DNA of 64,000 bases, taken from positions 28,976,766 to 29,040,765 of the forward strand of contig CM044964.1 in assembly GCA_024516035.1 (NCBI GenBank). Reading direction: 5' to 3'. A program made the position numbers and the translations under genes. This DNA comes from Bactericera cockerelli. Taxonomy: Eukaryota; Arthropoda; Insecta; Hemiptera; Triozidae. Under the pieces are notes generated by a model. The model made no database searches. It saw only the letters and a list, made by a program, of their open reading frames with translations, and was not told the DNA's origin. Position 1 is the stretch's first letter. Each line of letters starts with the position of its first letter. Positions 57,601 to 64,000 of the stretch are shown here, piece by piece.

Positions 57601-58792
57601 GCTTGTTTCCTGTTTCATCTGTATGGAACACGTTCTCATAGAAAGCACTCTGAAAGGATTTGTTACGACTGTTGAACCCCATAGAAATAGATTTTTGTGA
57701 GCTTGGACTTGTGCCTGCAGCATCTTCTTGCATAGCTGTATAATTATCCGGAGATTCTTGTGCGTTTTCTATGAACAAAACATTTAGTTTATCAGTTTGA
57801 CTTTGATCATCTTCGTTTGATTCTTGAATGGCATTGGTTTGAAGAAGATTCATTTGGTTTATGTTGAACAGCTGATTCATACCATTGATTTGATCCCACA
57901 TAAAATTATTTTTACCGTCAACTCCTTGAACTAAATCTTCCATGGGAACTGGAGTCGAAACGATGGATTCATCCGTTGCTTGTGCATTATTTACATCCAT
58001 GGAAATACTTTGATTACTTGAGCTTGCATCTAGATTTGCTGAATGGGTGAAGGAATTTGTATTTGACATTTCATTGAGGAACTGATCAATGTCAAACTTG
58101 AGTCCGTCGTTTTCTTTGAACTTGTTGTCGTCGAAAAATTTATCACAAAAACTATTGTCTATAAAACACATCTCGTCTGGAACTTTACCATCTGGACGGA
58201 CCGGTAGGAAGTCAGCATTGTTACTATCAGCATTCACATGTTCATGAGCATCAGCACAGAGATCTGCTTTCTCTTCTGGTTTTTGAACACTCTCCTCAGG
58301 TGATATTTGCGTTGCATAATTCTCATTTGTTAAGGGCTGTAAAATAACCAACTCGGTGTTATTTATTTCTGCAGTAACCTCACCATTGCTGGGGTCTCCG
58401 TTGAAAGTTTGCAAGTAAGGAATACTTTTCGGGTAGTCCGAACTGTTTGCATTGACACCATTGACAAACTCGACGGATTGATTTCCCGGCAGTTCTCTGA
58501 TCTTCAAGTCTCCGCACACGCTCTCGACATTGGTGATAATGTGGTTGCCCACAAAGTTGTTCAGATTCACGCTCACGTTCCCTCCGTCCACACTGAGCAG
58601 GGTCTTGTGGTCCGTGATGATGTGGATAATGAGATTGTTGATACCCGTGTAGTTGTTGATGCACAGCGGACACGTCAGCTTGTGTCTGTTCACGTTGAGA
58701 ATGTTGTTGATGTATTTCTGGATGTTCACGTACTTCGTCACGTTGCACACTGGACACAGAAATATCAGCGACTGGAGCTTGATTTGACTCAT
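48553..58792 (-). CDS. C2H2 zinc-finger protein, six exons, one-base frame break
   Basis: Exons in order: 58792-57073, 54826-54699, 53999-53883, 52340-52143, 51359-51256, 48696-48553, with GT-AG borders. Residues about 13-62 hold an atypical Cys/His pair region (CPVC, CPLC...HIITDH). A long Asn/Ser/Asp-rich region follows, then a basic segment ([12 protein letters not shown]). Fingers then run CKTC, CEHC, CSLC, CKLC, CGQC, CAQC, CETC, with a last atypical CSAC...HKC; several linkers have HTGE/HSGEKP form. Total coding length is 2411 nt, one base short of a multiple of three. The deficit is at the exon 2/3 junction: adding one G there restores a canonical finger (F-x5-L-x2-H-x3-H). This is likely a consensus error but could be real damage. 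Predicted product about 803 residues, a nuclear DNA-binding protein; target unknown. Confidence 0.88.
48697..49200 (-). repeat. About 500-nt CT-rich tract before zinc-finger exon 6
   Basis: Minus strand is a CT/CTCACT repeat that runs directly into the CAG acceptor at 48697-48699. Confidence 0.88.
49408..49545 (+). mobile_element. tRNA-derived SINE, family 6
   Basis: CCTCCGTGGCTCAGTGGTTA, GCGGGTTCGAATTCCGGCCG, then GACCGAGTTTTTCCGCTTCC. The tRNA-like stem does not fold well enough to call a real tRNA gene. Confidence 0.7.
50085..51275 (-). repeat. 35-bp array, a splice donor in every unit (zinc-finger exon 5)
   Basis: About 34 copies; on the minus strand AGATTCAGATACAAGGTAAT then GCTATCCCCCACAAG. 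The exon-proximal copies carry CTGGTG variants, distal ones CTTGTG. Confidence 0.95.
51256..51359 (-). CDS. Zinc-finger gene exon 5
   Basis: Phase 1 in, phase 0 out. Completes a finger ([16 protein letters not shown]), then [18 protein letters not shown]. Its donor TACAAG|GTAATG heads an array of about 34 copies of a 35-bp unit. Confidence 0.88.
51708..51840 (+). mobile_element. tRNA-derived SINE, family 2, 3' truncated
   Basis: CACCGTGGCAGAGTGAGTTA and GGGTTCGATCCCCAGCGGTG. Confidence 0.78.
52143..52340 (-). CDS. Zinc-finger gene exon 4
   Basis: Phase 1 in and out. Fingers [20 protein letters not shown] and [20 protein letters not shown], joined by a DEKPHV linker, then [13 protein letters not shown]. 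Confidence 0.93.
52540..52735 (+). mobile_element. tRNA-derived SINE, family 1, internal deletion
   Basis: TAGCTCAGTGGTTAAGCACT and GGTTCGAACTCCCGG; the middle is missing and the CTGTGAAACACTCATC end is kept. Confidence 0.77.
53095..53890 (-). repeat. 30-bp array, a splice donor in most units (zinc-finger exon 3)
   Basis: About 27 copies; minus strand CACAACAGACTTCACACAGG then TAAATATCAA. Many copies have lost single bases. Confidence 0.95.
53883..53999 (-). CDS. Zinc-finger gene exon 3
   Basis: Reads [20 protein letters not shown] then [19 protein letters not shown]. To continue exon 2 in frame it needs one more G at its 5' end. Its donor CACACAG|GTAAAT heads an array of about 27 copies of a 30-bp unit. 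Confidence 0.8.
54119..54535. mobile_element. GGCGGAATTAATAGACG-type MITE holding MITE D
   Basis: Left end TTAGGCGGAATTAATAGAC, right end GTCTATTAATTCCGCCC; interior split by MITE D at a different TTAA from the 42640 copy. Confidence 0.78.
54150..54438. mobile_element. TTAA MITE, type D
   Basis: Ends TTAACTTTTGCGGCAC (15 of 16). Repeated CACGGTGGTC / GACCACCGTG motifs in opposite orientations. Inserted in another copy of the GGCGGAATTAATAGACG MITE. Confidence 0.83.
54699..54826 (-). CDS. Zinc-finger gene exon 2
   Basis: Phase 1 in (ATG G|AT), phase 0 out at AAG|GTAAGT. Encodes [18 protein letters not shown], a TPPPPN stretch and the first half of a finger, [10 protein letters not shown]. 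Confidence 0.82.
54955..55135 (+). mobile_element. Non-LTR-like 3' end, unoccupied copy
   Basis: GGGTTGGGTGGAAGAGATTG, GGCAATAACCCCGCC, and the unbroken TTTTACTGTATATATTTTAC that is split by the mariner at 16076. Confidence 0.65.
55150..55420. repeat. About 80-bp tandem repeat, four copies
   Basis: Units with CACACATTGATCTCTGAT and TCATTCCAGCAT. In zinc-finger intron 1, far from its ends. Confidence 0.8.
55420..56435. other. Zinc-finger intron 1, unassigned
   Basis: No coding signal I trust; the 92-codon minus-strand frame at 55671-55949 has no recognisable motif. Confidence 0.5.
56655..56752 (-). mobile_element. 5S rRNA-derived SINE fragment
   Basis: Minus strand: CAGTGAAGTTAAGCAACGTC, then CAGCGAAGATAGCACTTAAA. 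Sandwiched between two tRNA-SINE pieces. Confidence 0.6.
56836..57075 (-). repeat. 28-bp array, a splice donor in every unit (zinc-finger exon 1)
   Basis: Nine copies at exact 28-bp spacing; minus strand GTGCACTATGGGTAAGTTCA then AGTAGGTA. Confidence 0.95.
57073..58792 (-). CDS. Zinc-finger gene exon 1
   Basis: Begins [20 protein letters not shown]; start taken at the first in-frame ATG (58792). 573 codons plus one base, donor CATGG|GTAAGT. Ends with two C2H2 fingers: [20 protein letters not shown] and [20 protein letters not shown]. The donor is the first unit of a nine-copy, 28-bp array. Confidence 0.87.
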
Positions 58793-59764
58793 TTCTGAAC
58801 GGGACACGTCCTTGTTTTTTTTTTTTTTTTATGCGCTTTAACTCTACTGGAGCAGGTCGTTCGCGCCGATATCCTGTTTCTAAATCCTAGTATACATTTC
58901 TAGTTTTTTCAGATATACGTCCCAGTTTGATGTTCCCGTACTTCAAAGTCCCGAAGTATTCATGTTAACTTTAGCATCACTCATGACATTATTTTCATTT
59001 TACTTCCGATAAATTTCTAATATTAGAAATCGGAAGTATTTTTAATGGAAAAAATACTGATTTCGTTGCTTCTTTAAATTTCTGCAAATTACATTGATTT
59101 CTTTTTTTTAATTATACGGTTTCAACTTTTTAGATTTTTTTTAATGCTACAGCTCCAACTCTTCTAAACAGTTCCACTTCTGTAAGCTTTTATATTCTGT
59201 TTACACAATGCGTCGAACGAATTCTCATTAGTTCACACTTTTTAAAGTTATTGTTGAAGAAAAAATGCTCACTTATGAAAAGCAATGCTACACCAAATGT
59301 CTAATTATGGACAAAAAGATCTTTTAGTCCCGATCGATGGAAACAAGCTCAGTGTGTCGCGCGCGGTCGGGCACTAGACTTGTCTGCCCCAAATATTTTG
59401 AATCTTGCGAGCGCCTTCCTGTTCTATTTTTGAATTTGTTTTTTAAAACAGCTGACACGACGATTCGATTTTTGGCAGCTGCTTTGGTGTTCTTGTTTTT
59501 TTGCTTCTTCAAGTTTTCTGATTCTTCATGTGTTTCTCGACGATGCAATGCTGTGGCAGGCGTTACTTGACAATACATCTTCCTCGCTCTCTTTGCCTTT
59601 TTCGAAACACTTTTTTTTTCAAGTTCCTGAGAAGTACATGAAGTACTTCTGGAACTTATGAAAGTTATTGATGGATGCAAAGAATACAAAACAAAATTAT
59701 TAATATTATAAATGGATTCAGTGGGATTCTACAAATATACATACATGTTTTTTTATTTTACTTT
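58793..59764. other. Upstream region of the zinc-finger gene
   Basis: Holds the CGATTTCTAATATTAGAAAT motif near 59005 and a Lys-rich 121-codon minus-strand frame (59324-59689) that may be chance. The promoter is probably here, but I cannot point to it. Confidence 0.4.
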
Positions 59765-59992
59765 TCACAGCCTTTTTTATTTCGTAGCCATGAAACAGGA
59801 ACTACTATAGACGCTTGTGGTAGGTATGTGTTGTAGCTTGCCCATCCCGTAGTGTGCTATCCCTCTGATGGGAAAGAAGTGACACAATACTTCCCAATTA
59901 GGTGCTGGGTCAACACGAGCGCACCGGAAGGTATTCCCTACAAATAACTCTAACCAAATTTGTCGGCGCGGGGGTTCGAACACGGGAATATG
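59765..59992 (-). mobile_element. tRNA-derived SINE, family 1, head truncated
   Basis: Starts CACAGCCTTTTTTATTTCGT on the plus strand and ends in the B-box region GGGGGTTCGAACACGGG. Confidence 0.77.
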
Positions 59993-60023
59993 GGTTCATA
60001 GTTGGTGATTTGCTATTTGAATC

Positions 60024-60318
60024 TTAACACTTTGAGCCCCAGAGCTGGGATCGGCGAGTGAGCACGAGGGACCACAAATTTCAGAACCAACACTCAAACA
60101 TTGCTCCAAGGACCACAAGAACCTGTTCCCTATGAGATACACATAGAACGAATACCATAGGGAGTACTCATGTCTTCCAAGAAAAGGAAGGTCGTGAATA
60201 CCATATAGAGTACACAAGTCGACAGTGAAATTTTGGGTGAGTACCATATATGGTACTCATGTCCTCTGTGAAATGTCAGCTGAGGACCATATATGGTATT
60301 CATGGCTCAAAGTGTTAA
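60024..60318. mobile_element. TTAA MITE, type E
   Basis: Perfect 15-bp ends TTAACACTTTGAGCC. Several ACCATATATGGT-like palindromes between about 60150 and 60295. Confidence 0.83.
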
Positions 60319-60686
60319 GGAGCCGTATCTGATATGGGTGTGTGTTTGTTATCACTGTTATCAATAAGTGGATATTGACATCTCATATCAACAGCTTGTC
60401 AGTGGTGAGCTAATTATTATTACTGTTCCCACCTCGTCTGACGCACTGCTAGTGCTGAAGTATCGCATGACCTCTTTGATAACATCAATAAACAACTCAG
60501 AGGTAAAGTGTCAATAACTGGAAAAACATTTTGACGAATTGTATATTCTCAATTGGATGCCAACTTGTTGAATTTAAAATCATTTTGATATTATTTTGTT
60601 TTCAAACACAACTTTTTTTACTATATTTATTTAACTGACATCTCAGTGATGCTTGCCAGGCGACACAGTAATATTTTCAAAGAATT

Positions 60687-60837
60687 TTATGTATCTTTTT
60701 TAATGATTTTTATACAGGTGGTGGTGGATAATTTTGTAAGATCCACGAATTGCTGCAATGATGATTTTTTCAGGCTTTTTAAGATGTTTGGTGTTTTTTT
60801 GGAATTGCAAGATTTTTTGGATATCTTGGAATAGCAA
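60687..60837 (-). CDS. Possible last exon of the H1-like gene
   Basis: Acceptor TTTTCCAG and matching phase. Reads CYSKISKKSCNSKKTPNILK then SLKKSSLQQFVDLTKL, stop TAA at 60689-60687. Lys/Ser-rich like an H1 tail but unusual in Cys and Ile. AT-rich sequence makes chance openness possible. Confidence 0.4.
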
Positions 60838-60876
60838 CTGGAAAAGTATATTGTATTTGTTTTCAAACCTAATTAC

Positions 60877-60977
60877 CAAGATTTCGAGGCGGTGGCGGTG
60901 GAGGCCTCCTTCTTGGCTGCAGCAACAGTCACAATGGTGGCGAGTTTGAACGAGCCGGATGCTCCTTTGCATTTGGT
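60877..60977 (-). CDS. Linker histone H1-like exon
   Basis: Acceptor TGTGCAG, donor TCTTG|GTAATT. Translates as TKCKGASGSFKLATIVTVAA then AKKEASTATASKS. GASGSFKL is the hallmark at the end of the H1 globular domain, and AAAKKEA is typical of what follows. No exon for the rest of the globular domain was found upstream before the maltase gene, so this may be a pseudogene fragment or a gene with remote exons. Confidence 0.6.
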
Positions 60978-61009
60978 CTGCACAAGTTATTCAATTGTAC
61001 ATCATTGGT

Positions 61010-61375
61010 TTTGTAGCTTGCCCATCTGTGTTGTAGCTTGCCCATCTGTGTTGTAGCTTGCCCATCTGTTTTGTAGCTTGACCATCTGTTTTGTAGCTTG
61101 CCCATCTGTTTTATAGCTTGACCATCTGTTTTGTAGCTGGCCATCTGTGTTGTAGCTTGCCATCTGTTTTGTAGCTTGCCCATCTGTTTTGTAGCTTGCC
61201 CATCTGTGTTGTAGCTTGCCCATCTGTGTTGTAGCTTGCCATCTGTTTTGTAGCTTACCTATCTGTTTTGTAGCTTGCCATTGTTCTGTAGCTTGCCCAT
61301 CTGTGTTGTAGCTTGCTCATCTGTGTTGTAGCTTGCTCATCTGTGTTGTAGCTGCCCATCTGTTTTGTAGCTTGC
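61010..61375. repeat. About 20-bp minisatellite born from a SINE
   Basis: About 18 copies of TGTTTTGTAGCTTGCCCATC. The unit matches the body of the family 1 SINE, whose next part follows at 61370-61505. Ends about 30 bp before the H1-like acceptor. Confidence 0.85.
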
Positions 61376-61889
61376 CACCCCGTATATGCCTCCTCTAATG
61401 GGCGAGAAGTGACACAATACTTCCCATTGAGGTGCTGGGTCATCACAAGCGCAAAGGAAGGTATCCCTTACAAACAACTGAAACCAAATTTTTAATACAA
61501 CTTCTTAGTCGGCTCCTCTCTAAGCTTAAGATTTTGGAGAAATGCTAACAGAGCTAAAAATGTAAATGGAATCAGTTGTCGCAAATTAATTTCTTCTAGG
61601 GATCAACAACACTTCATCAATATGTCATCGCTATACTTGAAAACTAATTAACAAATTTATTTAATAAAATATTTCAACCGACACAATTATTATTGTTATT
61701 TAATTCCTTATTAATAGGACATAAATATGTACAAATAAGTAATTATAAAAATTAAAATACAAAATTTAGAACAATAGAAACAAGAAAAAGAAGATAAACA
61801 ACATAAGTAAATAATATATATACGTACAGATGTCGTAACTAAAGAGCGGGTTATTGCCTATGGCAATCTCTTCACCCAACCCTTATCAC

Positions 61890-62629
61890 TGCCAATTATT
61901 ATTTTATAAATGCAGTACAACAAGGCACTCATAGTAATTAATAATTCCAGTTTCAAGTATTCAGTCAATCAAAATCAAATTATCTTGATCACAATGCAAA
62001 AAGAAAAAATTGTCTTCTCTATTACACGCTCTGTCAGTCATACTATAGGAATTACCATATTTTTACGAGTACGGTTTTCTTAAAGAAATATTATAGAATT
62101 AAATTAAAGAATAGGTATTAAAGAAAATATTCTCATTCTGAACGAAAAAGACGGAACATTGTGAAAGAGTATTGTACTCAAACGGTCAAGAGTCACAATA
62201 AAATGTTGAATAATGTGACCATTTTATCTAAAAAATGTTGAATAAGAATTAAAACCACTAGAATGGTTTGACACAAGGCGTTCGGCGACGCCAGTTTAAT
62301 TTTTTAAGTAATTAAATTCGTGGAAATATTTTAATTGGTATTTGAGGTAAAAGTCTTAAATCTATTTGTTTATTCGTTAAAGTGCATCTAATTATATTGC
62401 CAATTTAATAATGGTATTAAATTAATAATAGAAATCACCACTATCCTCTTAATTTTTGTCTAAAAAGGGTCCCATCTGTTTTAGTGGTTCGTTCACTATG
62501 AAACATCAAGTTGTGAGTATTCTGGACAGCTGACACGAGTGACCAATCTATTCGTCCCTCACCACAATAGTAATATCAATTCCTCCTAATATTGGCTGTC
62601 GATTTGCTGGAACCAGAGATTTGAAATAA
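61890..62629. other. Upstream of the maltase start
   Basis: AT-rich. The stretch 62470-62630 is less AT-rich and probably holds the maltase 5' leader; no clear core promoter element. Confidence 0.4.
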
Positions 62630-62634
62630 ATGCA

Positions 62635-62637
<3 letters not shown>
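62630..62637 (+). promoter_or_regulatory. Two-codon uORF overlapping the maltase start
   Basis: If the exon ends at 62637, splicing joins ATGCAATG to ATCC. An upstream ATG-CAA-TGA then overlaps the main ATG. Such a minimal uORF could lower or tune translation. It depends on the inferred first exon. Confidence 0.3.
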
Positions 62638-63984
<1,347 letters not shown>

Positions 63985-64000
63985 TAACCTGAAGATCAGG

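Noticed and set aside
59324..59689. 121-codon Lys-rich minus-strand frame upstream of the zinc-finger gene
   Set aside because: No recognisable domain or clear splice link; could be an upstream exon, but not supportable.

Overview
This is a stretch of a repeat-laden animal genome, most likely an insect. Genes are broken by GT-AG introns, the intergenic DNA is AT-rich, and the window holds several tRNA-derived SINE families, mariner elements and TTAA-flanked MITEs. An insect-type secreted alpha-glucosidase (maltase) starts at the right edge. A hemipteroid insect would fit, but I cannot name the species from sequence alone.

Layout. (1) 2263-35017, plus strand: a gene related to KHDC4 (KH domain-containing protein 4, BLOM7). 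I reconstruct 18 phase-consistent coding exons giving at least 932 residues; the 5' end lies outside the window. The KH region is in exons 1-5 and a long Gln/Pro/Met-rich tail fills the rest. (2) 39930-44804, plus: a four-exon gene for a predicted secreted protein of 569 residues that I do not recognise. (3) 48553-58792, minus: a six-exon C2H2 zinc-finger gene, about 803 residues. One base is missing at the exon 2/3 junction, which breaks the frame in this assembly. (4) 60687-60977, minus: two exons resembling the end of a linker histone H1, with no upstream part found. (5) 62635 to the right edge, plus: the first exons of a GH13 maltase-like alpha-glucosidase.

The most striking structure is not a gene. 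In all three well-modelled genes, tandem repeats sit on exon ends. At least eight arrays contain the 5' splice site in every unit, so the exon end plus the intron start is copied 2 to about 35 times (KHDC4 exons 6, 8, 11, 16 and 17; zinc-finger exons 1, 3 and 5). Other arrays copy 3' splice-site regions (KHDC4 exons 10 and 17), extend a polypyrimidine tract to about 500 nt (zinc-finger exon 6), or copy the stop codon and last-exon end (KHDC4 exon 18 and the unknown gene). Several unit lengths are multiples of three and keep the frame open (30, 33, 18 and 30 bp), so a choice among donors could add peptide repeats without a frameshift.

Mobile DNA explains most of the rest: an intact-looking DD41D mariner, a decayed long-TIR mariner relative, six TTAA-flanked MITEs that each carry several copies of their own palindrome, a 5S rRNA-derived SINE, at least five tRNA-derived SINE families, a hAT-like MITE and many copies of a non-LTR-like 3' end. 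Several nested insertions can be read against empty copies elsewhere in the window. No known defence, CRISPR or prokaryotic system is present.
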